A stretch of 64,000 nucleotides of DNA. It comes from Knufia peltigerae (lineage: Eukaryota > Ascomycota > Eurotiomycetes > Chaetothyriales > Trichomeriaceae). Under the pieces are notes generated by a model. The model was not told the DNA's origin and ran no database searches. It worked only from the letters and a program-made list of their open reading frames with translations. The DNA lies in assembly GCA_030247855.1 (NCBI GenBank), contig JAPDRN010000073.1, positions 1-64,000 of the forward strand, written 5' to 3'. This document shows, in pieces, positions 10,054-20,307 of the stretch (within the stretch, counting starts at the first letter, position 1; every line of letters starts with the position of its first letter). The position numbers and the translations under genes were made by a program.

Positions 10054-12678
10054 TCAACCATAACTCCGTCTAGGGTCGCGAACACCAGGTCGCTTCGTGT
10101 GAGTTGGGTCGTTTTGCTGAACCAGCCATTGCAAAATGCTTTCATAACACAAAACGAATTGTCGTAAATTCTGAACCATGCTCAGCCGTTGGTGTCGGAA
10201 ATCATCCACAGTCTTTGCTACCAGATCGACATCGTCTCGATCGACCCAGTCTCCGTCGTCGATGTCCATCTTGTCCCCTCCACCCTCATGAGAGAGTCTC
10301 TGCCTCTTCAACATATCAATGACCGAGTCAATGGTGCAAAAAGTCCCTGTTCGCCCACAGCCTGCGCTGCAATGGACCACAATGGGGCGTGCACCTTCTG
10401 GTGTTGCCTCATCAGGTCCTACGACCGACGAAGGACTTGAGGAGCCACGAACATATTTGTTGACCTGTTCCACCAAACCAAGCAGTTCATTGGGACTCGC
10501 AGGAGCACCAAAATCGGGCCAATCTTCATACTGGATCTGAGTGACTTCTCGCATAGGCTGGAATGGATGTGCAGAGTGACTCAGACTGAAATGGCGTACA
10601 ACAGCACTGGGAGACTTTGTCGTCGGAGATTTGGCGTCATCCTTCAAGGGAATGTTCGCTGTTGTCGATCTTCTAGGTCCGAGGGTAGGTCTACTTGATG
10701 CAGGTGTTCTTGGTGCTGTGCTCTTTGACTCCAGACTGACCCGACGCTCCGATAGCTGCTTAAGTTTGAGAGCCCCAAATTCCCCAGTCTTCCAGTATAC
10801 GTGGCTCTTGACTTGGCCACCTTCAGCCTCTGCTGTCAGCATGACAATAACGCGAACATCTTGTTCCCAGACAACGCGCCAAAAGTCATTAAACGTGGCC
10901 GGGATGGGAGCTTGTGTTGCGATATAATGTCGGTTTGAATACTCGGCCTTGACATGACTGGCATTGATATAATCGCAGCTGTCGTTGGGAACGTCTTGCA
11001 GTCGGACTCGGGTGTGATCGTAGGGGAAGATATTATTGTATCGGTTTTTGGAACCTTTCTCAATTCCCGCAACTTGAATTTTGGTGGGCTTCTCGGACCT
11101 CGGGGTGCCGTACGAAACGTGAACGCTGAGTGCGTCTTGCATCCGCTTTTGTTCCGACTTCTCAATGTTCAAAAACCGATCTGATACCAGCTTTCCATCG
11201 TCGGAGTTGGATGACGCGCGCTTGAGCCAGGTAGGTAACGAACCTTCAGCCTCTGATGACAAGTTTGTAGGCTTTTTGATGGGCATTTGACCCACGCCAT
11301 CGAGGAGATCCATGTTTTGCCGGATATTGCCGAAGAAGGGATTCGCTGCGGACTTGGTGGTAGGCATGGCACAGCCTCCGGCTACTGCAAGTGTATCGTT
11401 CGCAGGAGCAGATATTGATAATGGCTGAGCCGAGTTTCCAGCTCCGGACTGTACAGAGCCTGAGTCGACCAGGTCAGGTACCTGTTTCTGAAAGGCGAGG
11501 AAACCACCTTTAACGACCAACCCGACACCATGCCATCCTTCGGTGGTAAACTTTTTGAGTACGTTGAGAGGTGTGACGGCCTCTTTACTCGAGCTGGAAT
11601 TAGCGTCGTAGACTACAATATGAGAGCATTCTCGCCATCTTGAGAACATTTCCTGATCCCGACCAGAAGCGAAGGTGTCGGCTAGTTTCTGTACGTTGTA
11701 TGCAGGCCTCTTGAGCAGGGTAGTTGGTATGCATAAGTTCAAAGCGCCTTGTATTCGGGAGTTAGCGTATTGTTGGTACACTCTCAAGTCAAGTACGAGC
11801 ACCAGGCTAGATTCGTCCTTCAATATTTCGGCAATATGGACAGGCGCCGCCAAAGGAGCCATATCTTTTTGACCAGATAATGGCAAAGTATCCGAGCGCG
11901 AGGTCTGGCGTACGAGATTCATAGGCGGCGTTCGAAGCCCATTGTCGGGGAGGGAAAGTCGGGCATGTTGATAGTCTGCCACGCTGTGAGGTAGGTTCAG
12001 GGATACCGGTGACTGTTGTCTCGGCAAGTCGAAGAATGAAGCATTACTCGTCTTTGGACCCTGACCTGTGGAGTCCTCGCTAGTGTTCGTTCGACGACCC
12101 AACTCTGGAAGTTTAGTCAACGGCGATGGTGCTTCAGTGTGTGAGGTCGAGGTTGAATTGTTTCTGGATTGGCTAGGTCTGCTGAAAGCTGTGTTCAATG
12201 CAAAGCGGTGATTGTGTTCTGACTGCCTTCTAAATGCTTCAAATTCAGGATTTGCCTCAACTGGGACATGCCGGGGCGTGGGCACACCACTCTGGATGCC
12301 CGCGTTGCCAAAGTTCCAATTCTGGCGTGCATGAGCGCCTGGATTCGAGTCTGGCGGTATTGAATCATCGCCACCAACGACAAAGCCAAAATAGCTGGGG
12401 CTTGGGCTCTTGGGGTCTTTTGTGTGGTGAGGGGAGCGGGATTGCGGCGAGAGCAGTGGAGGGAGAGGTTGGCCGACAGAAGCTGCGACAGGTTGAGCTC
12501 TCGGCGTGGTTGAGGGACGAGATGACCTCGAATGTGAGTGTGAGTGTGAGTGGGATTTTGAATGCGAATGTGAGTGTGATGGCGACTTTATCGATGTAGT
12601 CGCGACGGCCGACATGTTAACATTGGTCGCCAGGCCGGACGAGCGAGGAGAGGAGGTGGTGGTGTGGTGGCAGGTCAT
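10054..12678 (-). CDS. Protein tyrosine phosphatase with N-terminal rhodanese-like domain
   Basis: A single exon encodes 874 aa from the ATG at 12678; the frame extends upstream only to a GTG. A disordered Ser/Pro-rich N-terminus contains an alternating Ser-His tract (about residues 33-52). A rhodanese/CDC25-like domain follows at about residues 281-400, but its active-site loop reads YDANSSSS with no cysteine, so it should be catalytically dead. The C-terminal classical PTP domain shows KNRYNNIFPYDHTRV, the WPDFGAP loop and the P-loop HCSAGCGRTG (residues 769-778, catalytic Cys770), and should be active on phosphotyrosine. The architecture matches yeast and fission-yeast MAP-kinase phosphatases such as Pyp1/Pyp2, where the rhodanese-type domain docks the kinase. 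Dephosphorylation of a stress MAP kinase is therefore the likely role, by family inference. Confidence 0.92.
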   Translation of the reverse strand: MTCHHTTTSSPRSSGLATNVNMSAVATTSIKSPSHSHSHSKSHSHSHSHSRSSRPSTTPRAQPVAASVGQPLPPLLSPQSRSPHHTKDPKSPSPSYFGFVVGGDDSIPPDSNPGAHARQNWNFGNAGIQSGVPTPRHVPVEANPEFEAFRRQSEHNHRFALNTAFSRPSQSRNNSTSTSHTEAPSPLTKLPELGRRTNTSEDSTGQGPKTSNASFFDLPRQQSPVSLNLPHSVADYQHARLSLPDNGLRTPPMNLVRQTSRSDTLPLSGQKDMAPLAAPVHIAEILKDESSLVLVLDLRVYQQYANSRIQGALNLCIPTTLLKRPAYNVQKLADTFASGRDQEMFSRWRECSHIVVYDANSSSSKEAVTPLNVLKKFTTEGWHGVGLVVKGGFLAFQKQVPDLVDSGSVQSGAGNSAQPLSISAPANDTLAVAGGCAMPTTKSAANPFFGNIRQNMDLLDGVGQMPIKKPTNLSSEAEGSLPTWLKRASSNSDDGKLVSDRFLNIEKSEQKRMQDALSVHVSYGTPRSEKPTKIQVAGIEKGSKNRYNNIFPYDHTRVRLQDVPNDSCDYINASHVKAEYSNRHYIATQAPIPATFNDFWRVVWEQDVRVIVMLTAEAEGGQVKSHVYWKTGEFGALKLKQLSERRVSLESKSTAPRTPASSRPTLGPRRSTTANIPLKDDAKSPTTKSPSAVVRHFSLSHSAHPFQPMREVTQIQYEDWPDFGAPASPNELLGLVEQVNKYVRGSSSPSSVVGPDEATPEGARPIVVHCSAGCGRTGTFCTIDSVIDMLKRQRLSHEGGGDKMDIDDGDWVDRDDVDLVAKTVDDFRHQRLSMVQNLRQFVLCYESILQWLVQQNDPTHTKRPGVRDPRRSYG

Positions 12679-14629
12679 TAAAATGGTTAAGAGGGACGCA
12701 AAGGTGGTTTTTGTCGTAATTAAGTCTATGTGGTGGTGCTGAGGTTGAGTAGATACTGTCGAATGTGATGTAGTTTTGATTAGATATTGAGGCGAGGCGC
12801 AGGCACAGGCTGGAAAGCTGCAGCTGAGCACTACGTCATGGTGATTCTAGACGGTGCACACGACACGGTGAACGAGGAATGAAAAGTCTGGTCCATGTTC
12901 GGAGTCATTGTCTGCAGGAACAAAAAGGACGTGAATGAGTTTGGTGGTGAAGGGAAAGGGTCTTGTCGTGTATGGAGTAGAGGGTTGAGGAAAAAGAATA
13001 ATCAAAGAACCCAGGGCTCGGAGGGGGAACACGTTGATTGTAAGGGAGTTACGATCAGTACGAGTACTGGGTAGAGATACAGTACAGTACAGGACTGCGA
13101 GTAGGGATCGCCTAGTACGAGTATTGTACTGGGTACTCCGTAGGTGGTGTAATAGGGGATTAGAAATGACCTACAAGGCCTTTACCGGGGGGCCAGGGGG
13201 AGCATGATATTCCTCGTACAGGTGACGAATGTCCACCATTAGGGTGGGAGTGTTGACTACTCCATAAGAATTTGCCCCCAATCACCAATTAACAAGCATA
13301 TCTTGAGCCAATTTCTCCCCCGGTGCACAATGACGTCGCCGGGCCCTTAATCGAGCATGAGGCTCCCGGGTGGCTGTTTTCTTACTCGCAGGCATGCTCC
13401 GTATTGTAGTAACAAGACAGCCCGTGCTCCTTGTATGTCATTTCCGCTCACGAGGGCGAAAAAACAAAAGGTCATTTTTCAGTCTCACCCTTGTTGCTGG
13501 CCTGTTCATGCTTTTGGTTGCTCCTTACGAACATGATGTTGTGAATAATAATGTGAAGCAGGATACTCTTACAGTACGAGTACGAGTAACACACAAAGAC
13601 GAAGGCCGTGCAGGGTCTTCGGCAAAGTGTGTCTCACTGGATCACAGATCTGCACACCAGCATATCTACACCTCTTTGGTACAGGCTTTCAAGGGTCTTT
13701 ACGGGTCAGCACCCTCTGCCACTCTGCCGGGGCTTCAGGGTCTCCTTGTTCTAGGCTTTTCTAAGGGTCAGAGAACGATGATTTACTGAGCCGCCTATGA
13801 ATCTGTACAGACTACGCCACTACTACAGACACCACGACTCCGAAATCGCAGTTGGTGTTTGATTGTAAATCCAACACCTCTCTCAGACATTAACAACCAC
13901 GACTGCCATGTTCCGTACACGATAATGGTATTTCTCTATACCATTGTACTGCATAATTTCAACGCCATTATCCTCACTAGTGCACGTCAAGCGCGTGGCA
14001 TTGGACAACCCATGGTAAGCGAACACCAGAATCCCCTTCGGGTCATGCCACTTTCTCCCTCGGCTGGAATCGATACGCCACCCCAATTGAAGCGAAGTGC
14101 CATGCAATGCCAGTAAGAGTGGATTATCCCTTCGTCAACGGGGGTGAGCACTGACTACCTTGTGCACCCGATAGCCCGTCGTCAACCCAATCAGAACAGG
14201 TTCACCAAGCAGTCGCCTACCGACAACGTAGCATATGACCCAATGTCATTCGCATCATCACCACCATCTCAAAGCTAGGTGACTATCCCACCACTTACCA
14301 CGTTTGGCCGTTGTAGACCCGACACAAAGGGTACGAGTGAGTCTTCGGTTCAGGACGAGTACTCGTACGAGTATGTTCTCTTCCTCCTCCACATCAACGT
14401 GGTTTTGACACGCTAATATTGTTTCCGGGGCTTACGTTTTCAGGGCACCGACTGCCCAAATCACTCTGAGTTCTAGACGTCTGTGCCACCGGCATCTGCC
14501 GTGGTCTCAGAACTACAGTATCTGCTCCAACTCCTCCTCTTACACCAGTACGAGACACTGGTTGTTGCAGCACGTTGCTGATGCCGCAGTCCCCAATCCT
14601 CAACCGAGCTGCTACAATTCCTACTCGCA
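12679..14629. other. Intergenic with dense GTAC-type palindromes
   Basis: This is the upstream region of the phosphatase gene. Between 13050 and 13145, GTACGAGTAC, GTACAGTAC and GTACTCCGTA elements are packed closely, and others lie at 13571-13590 and 14355-14372. The open frame 13370-13789 has no protein character and no recognisable motif. Confidence 0.5.
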
Positions 14630-15177
14630 TCATCCGGATGCATGCTCGCCAAACCCACCATTGGCGTCATCCTCTACGGTGGTTGCACACAGGATTCGTG
14701 GGAAAGGTCTAGACCTCACTTGTGATGCAAGCTCGGCTCTAGTGTCACTCTCACTCAGCAGCTTTGCCCTCCAAAAGCCGTTTTCTGGTAGTCTCTCTTG
14801 GAGAACCTTGAATATTCTATTCATCTGCGCCGAGATACCTTCGAGTTTGGCCCGTGACCATATTTCTTTCTTATTAAATGACGTATCTGTGGGGTTCTTG
14901 TGATACTCAAAGACCACGCCGTAGCCGAATATTGTCGTTGCCCTGTCACAGATTCGTGTGACTTGAACTCAGCAACTTCTAATATTAGGCACGAGAACCA
15001 CCCGAGGCTTTCAGCGCCCACCTTGTTGATCTCTGAAGTCACAATGCAAATCGATTTTCGGCCGCCGTAAATAGGAGAGCCAGTTGTTCTGGGCTCGATA
15101 TTTGTCGAGAGGAGCAGGCATTTGGCCTCTACCGACTGTAGCACAATCTTCGCCTGCTTGGTGGAGGCGGCCGGTCC
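14630..15177 (-). pseudogene. Possible relic of a protein-coding gene (frame broken)
   Basis: On the minus strand an open frame from 15177 reads like real protein (for example KQAKIVLQSVEAKC, RKSICIVTSEINKV). At about 14965-14970 the protein-like character moves to another frame, which stays open from 14968 to 14630 (for example TTIFGYGVVFEYHK, AKLEGISAQMNRIF). I see no convincing GT-AG intron at the switch, and the second frame begins directly after a TGA. This fits a frameshifted remnant, but two exons with an unusual junction cannot be excluded. I do not recognise the family. Confidence 0.35.
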
Positions 15178-15264
15178 TCATAGACCTTCACTCAGGCAGG
15201 TGGATCCGAAAATATCGTTGCACTGTTGATGCGGTGCTTCTGACGATTTGGAACTGTGCTGGCT

Positions 15265-15681
15265 TCATAGCCTTCCGTCTGGCTCACCCTTCCAACGTTC
15301 TACTCGTTTCTGCTCCCAATTATCTAGGTCCTTCGCCATGAGTCTGTAATACTCGTCTCTTTCGTTGAGCTCGCCCTTCACCAGCTTTCTTCGTCGAGGG
15401 TTATAAGTCAGACTTCCTTGGCCAGACGGACCTTTGAGCCCCAATTCCATGACCTCTTCATCGGTCAACTGTTTGTGTTTTCGATCATAACTCTCATACC
15501 GCAGTGCCGTCGCAGGAGTGAGGAGGAAAGAGGCAGAGACCATAAGAGCAATAAAAGGTAGTCCGAAAAAGAGGAATGGGTTTCGCGCAATCTTATTTCG
15601 ATACGAAGAAGCAATCCGCTCCCCCAAGTCTTGTCCGTGGGTTTGGCTTCTGCGGAAGGGTTTGGACGGAAAGACAGGCAT
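15265..15681 (-). CDS. COX16: Cytochrome c oxidase assembly protein COX16, mitochondrial
   Basis: A single exon encodes 138 aa. The basic N-terminus is followed by RNPFLFFGLPFIALMVSASF, the membrane helix at about residues 36-54, then ALRYESYDRKHKQLTDEE and a charged C-terminal tail, the layout of the Cox16 family. The protein sits in the mitochondrial inner membrane and helps assemble cytochrome c oxidase (Cox1/Cox2 modules). Length and single-pass topology match the family. It diverges from the NIC96 gene over 514 bp, so the two may share promoter elements. Confidence 0.93.
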   Translation of the reverse strand: MPVFPSKPFRRSQTHGQDLGERIASSYRNKIARNPFLFFGLPFIALMVSASFLLTPATALRYESYDRKHKQLTDEEVMELGLKGPSGQGSLTYNPRRRKLVKGELNERDEYYRLMAKDLDNWEQKRVERWKGEPDGRL

Positions 15682-16195
15682 TGTCTGAATATATTGCGAC
15701 AGTAATTAAAGATGAGAGAACAGTGTGTTTGTCATTGAGGCTGCTGCGAAAATGTCAACCACAATCGCGGAAGGAGACAAATGTAATTGAAATGCCGCAA
15801 TCATCATGAAGCAGGTGATAAAATTTAAAGCAGCGAGGCCTACAAGGCTGAGATATAACATCGTAAGAAATACAGAACATGACACAATATAGAGAGACAG
15901 AGACTTACAAACTACAAGATTCATGCGTGTTTTAAGTGTGCCTTCACCCACTCCGTATCCCTACTAGGATACTCAGACATGAAGCTCCGCACAATACTGA
16001 GACCGGGCCCTCATGGGTGCTTACAGCCTTCGGAGCAGAGTTTCACAAGGCTGAATACTGAACTAAAGCGGCATCAACTTGCCAAGCCAACGCGTTCTCC
16101 GGACCTTTGGGTATGCTACGCGCTGGATTCTCATTTGCGCTTGCAAGAGGACCATGGATCCTGCGCTGGTTGAAAGCCTCATTTGATCAGCTGAG
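15682..16195. promoter_or_regulatory. Divergent promoter region COX16 / NIC96
   Basis: 514 bp separate the two start codons, which point away from each other. It must contain both promoters. I do not see a recognisable binding site that I would defend. Confidence 0.5.
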
Positions 16196-19100
16196 ATGTT
16201 TGGCCAACCTGCCTCAAGCCAAGGAGGCTCCAACAGCCTCTTCTCTGGCCTCAATCTGAACACAGGTACAACCGATGCGCAGGGTAAACGAAAATCCATC
16301 TTTGATGCTTCCACCTCGCAACAAACATCGCAACCATTCAGTTTCCCTAGCCTCAATACCAACACTACAACAAACAACACAAGCAATACGTCCGGCGGTC
16401 TGTTTAATCTCGGTGCTCCGCCAAAAACATCAGGCCCCTCTTTTTCTTTTGGAACGAGCACTACGACCTCTGCGCCATCAGCAGGTATGTTTGGGTCTAC
16501 CACCGCTACCTCTGCACCTTCAACCGGTCTGTTCGGGACTGCGGTATCTACAACCCAACAGCCTGCCTCTGGGATATCGCTGTTCGGTAACGCAACGACC
16601 GGACAACAGCCTGCGGCCGCCGCTGCACCCACCACCCAACAACAAACCGACGCCCCTCCCACACAGACGCGAGATGCCGCATACTTTAGCAGTTTACTGG
16701 AGAGACAGAAGAAGAAACCGAGGTTAAAGACGGAGGGTAATGCTGCCATGGGTCAGCTGTCCGGACTCAATATGGACCTGGGAGATCTTGCTCGACGTGC
16801 ACAAGAAATGAGGCAGCGTGGCTCAAGGCAAGCAGACACACTCGCTGAAAGTCGGGCTCATTACCTGCTTGCTGGCTCTGGAATCGCTCCGGGACAAGCA
16901 TACAGGGATTTTCAAGCTTTGGGTCCCGATGAGACTCTGTCAGCCTCGCGAAACGTTGCACCAAGTTTCGCTGAGGAATCAAGTGCCTATCTTAGAGATG
17001 TTCGTGTCAAGGGACGTGATGCAATGCTAAGGGAAAGCATGGATAGAGTGTATCGAGAAGTTGACAGTTTTATTGAGGAAAGTCTTGGTGTCGACTTCGA
17101 AGAGCAGAAGATGAGGATAATGCAGCACTTCGGCCTCGCACTTCCCGATGCTGGTGGCGACGGTACAGAGTCTAGAGGAGGCGGATTCGGCAGGTCTGCT
17201 AAAGGAGAGAAGACTGGATCTGCTGGGGCCTCAAAAACTGTGAGAAGTGTTTTTGGACGGACAGCGATTGACAAATCTATCATCGGCACTCCTGGTTTTG
17301 GCGCTGGCACAACATCCTTCTTTAAGAGCGATGGGCCTGTTTCTGCCGCTCCTGGCCTGGCAAGGGGTCAAAACTTACGCGATCTACGAGAAAAGGAAAG
17401 ATCATTCATTGAAAAAGTCCAACAGCTTAACAATGCACGATTACAAGACCAAGATTACCCAATTTTGCAGAAATTTGCTGAAGCAGAGAGCGAAAATCCT
17501 GGAGACAGTCCTCGACAGCTGATTGATGCTTACCATGCACTGCGCGAAATCACCAGAGAAGGGAAGACGCCCCTGAAAGAGCGACAATTTATGGGGGCTT
17601 ATCTCGACGAAAATGAAGATGCCAAGTATCTGAAGCTGAAGAAACAAGCTTTGGAAGGTTCCCGCAGTTATCTCGAAAAAGCATTCTGGCGTGACTTGAG
17701 ATCGCTCGTTGACAAAAATCCCCGCGAAGCCGCATTGGGTGGTCAGCCATCTGTGTTGAACATTATTCGGGCTTACATTCGGATACGCGCTGTTCGCCGA
17801 GATCTAGTCCCTGATGGAGCAGAACTGCAACAGGTCGGAGGCGAAAACGGCGACTATTGTTGGGTTCTCATTTTCTATCTGTTGAGAAGTGGTTGTGTAA
17901 AGGAAGCAGCAGATTATGTGAAGAATGACCCTGCTTTCCAGTCCATGGATCGACGAGTCATCTCATACGTGACAGCTTACGCCGATAGTCCAGACCGACG
18001 GTTGCCCAAGGGAGTACAGAACATGATCGATAACGAATACCAGAAATTGACCAAGCTGGCTCCAAGGAATACGGTTGATCCGTACAAAGTTGCGTGTTAT
18101 AAAGTCATCGGCCGTTGCGACTTGACGGCGAGAAACTTGGAAGCCATTGGTCAAGGCGTCGAGGATTGGTTGTGGCTGCAGTTCAGCCTTGCCCGGGAGA
18201 CAGGTCGAAGTGAAGAGTTGGCTGGAGAAATATTTGGGTTGGATCAAATCCGGGAGACTGTGACCGAGATTGGTCAGAAACATTTCCAGAAGACACAAGT
18301 CGAAGGCTCAAGTGCGTACGGAACATTCCTGCTCATGCAAGTCCTCGCCGGTATGTTTGAGCAAGCAGTGGAGTACCTGCACCATTTCAATCCTACCAGT
18401 GCGGTTCATCTTGCCATCGCCCTTGCATATTATGGCCTGCTCAGAGTCTCGGACTTTTCCATTGCGGGCAATGAGCTTTGTAAGTCTCTTCCCATTTGTC
18501 GTTGTTGCACACGTACTGACACATCTTGTAGTGACATATTCGACCACACAATTGCCACAGATCAACTTTGTACCTCTTGTGGCCTATTACACTGGTACAT
18601 TCCGAACCGCCTTGCCGATTGCCGCTGTCGACTACCTTTCTTTACTGTGTCTGAACTCCGACCTCAAGCCTGCAAGTCTAGGAATGATTCATACCAACGC
18701 TTGCCACGAGTGCTTACGAGAATTATGCCTCGAGACTCGGGAATTTGCCAAACTGCTTGGCGATATTCGAAGCGATGGAACGAGGATCCCAGGGGCGATC
18801 GAGTTGCGTGCAAAATTGATCCATCTTGATTCCCGCGAGGAGTTTTTGCGATCGATCACTAGTCAATCTGCAGCAATTGCAGACCAGCGCGGACAGATAT
18901 CTGACGCGGTATTGCTATATCACTTGTGCGAGGACTACGACAACGTTGTCACAGTGCTCAACCGGGCGCTCGCCGATGCGGTGTCTTTGGATCTTGGAGA
19001 GTCGCCCATACAGTTGCAGCCACTCAAACCACGAAGAGCCGACGGACAGAGTGAATCAGCCGCCAGCACACAAGGCAATGGGCCTCAATCATCCTTGTCG

Positions 19101-19625
19101 CTGACCCAATCTACATCGTCTCCGGTGGAGCTCGCTCGCAACATGATTTCTCTCTACAACGACAATGCGCTCTATTACAACAAGATATCAGCGAGCAACC
19201 GAGATGTGTGCGGAGTGCTTCTTCGGCTGTTGTCAGTCAGAGCCAATCTCGAAGCGCAGCCACCCCGATTCATGACCGCGCTGGAGGAGCTCAATGATCT
19301 TAATATCTTGCCACTGCGGGCTAATGGCAAGATCGCAGAGATTCGCGCTACAGCTGATTCTTTTGCTCAACTGCCACAAGTGCTTGCCCGGTGTGCTGGA
19401 ATTAGTGTGGTGTGGGCAGTGCGAGCCATAGGAGGGGAGAGGGAGAACATCCTAAGAAACGGTAGATGGGAAGCCGGTTACAGCGGTGATACGGATGGGA
19501 TGAAAGATCAACTGAGTGACATGGCCAAGGATCTGATGGTGTTTGCTGGGCTGGTCAAGTACAAGCTGCCGGGCCGAGTCTATGATATGTTGACCCGAGC
19601 CGGCGGAGATGTCGGGGCATATTGA
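16196..19625 (+). CDS. NIC96: Nucleoporin NIC96 / Nup93
   Basis: Exons 16196-18479 and 18532-19625 join across a 52-bp GT-AG intron, giving 1125 aa. The N-terminal 160 residues are Ser/Thr/Gln-rich with scattered FG motifs (MFGQ, SFGT, MFGS, LFGT, LFGN). The following region contains AAYFSSLLERQKKK and then the long helical Nic96 domain, including YCWVLIFYLLRSGCVKEAADY. Nic96 is a scaffold component of the inner ring of the nuclear pore and anchors the Nsp1-Nup57-Nup49 channel complex. It is longer than the yeast protein (839 aa) but comparable to what I recall for other filamentous fungi. The splice junction restores continuity (ELLTYSTTQLPQINFVPLV), so the intron is secure. Confidence 0.94.
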
Positions 19626-20307
19626 AGAGACGGACATGGGTCATGAGCTCCATAGATATGTTCCTAAGAGAATAAAAATGGTGCCTGGCATGCAGTAACT
19701 AGTTGAGAGATTTCTGCATGAATCCTAGTCGTGTTGCAACCCGATAACGGCGGGTGTAGAGTGGAACAGACAAAGCAGATGGCTAACGGTGACAAGGCCG
19801 CAGCGCAGTGAAATACAGTAGATGTACAATACATTTCGGTATAGGCAATTACAATTGTATGATCTGGATAGCACTTGTGGCGTTGTCTGGGGTATGGCGG
19901 ACACTGCGGTCCCATGGGTACAGAGTGTCCGTCTCAGTATCTGCCTACCCTGCAGTCGAGTGTCTCAAAGGGTTTGATGGTCAGATGAGCTGCCGGGCTT
20001 CGCCCTCGACTACGAGTACGACTTCTACCTAACGTATCCGCATCTTTCCTTGGTGGTGTGTGAGTGACAGTGCCCACCGTGTTGTTGTGGCTCACGGTGA
20101 TAGGCGCCATGGCCAACCAAGTGCAAAATTTGATCTCATCTTATCAGATAATTGGTGTCATAGAGTGGGCTGCATTGGCTCTTCTCGCCGCTACATTGGG
20201 CATTCTGGAGCCAACTACATCCCGCGCTCCCTGGGCTTCCTCTACCCTCGTTTGTTCCACCGCGCCCATGTTTCAGTGACGCACCTCAAGCTTCCTAAAA
20301 CCATGCT
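19626..20307. other. Intergenic between NIC96 and the OPT transporter
   Basis: Both flanking genes are on the plus strand. The region holds the 3' flank of NIC96 and the promoter of the transporter. Short ATG-initiated frames at 20060-20279 precede the transporter start but have no protein character. Confidence 0.5.

Noticed and set aside
12679..12831. 51-residue N-terminal extension of the tyrosine phosphatase
   Set aside because: The extended frame begins with GTG, not ATG, and is Thr/Ser/His-rich without conservation cues. The ATG at 12678 is preferred.
13370..13789. 139-codon plus-strand frame
   Set aside because: It has no recognisable domain, contains parts of the GTAC-type repeat elements and has no supporting splice signals.
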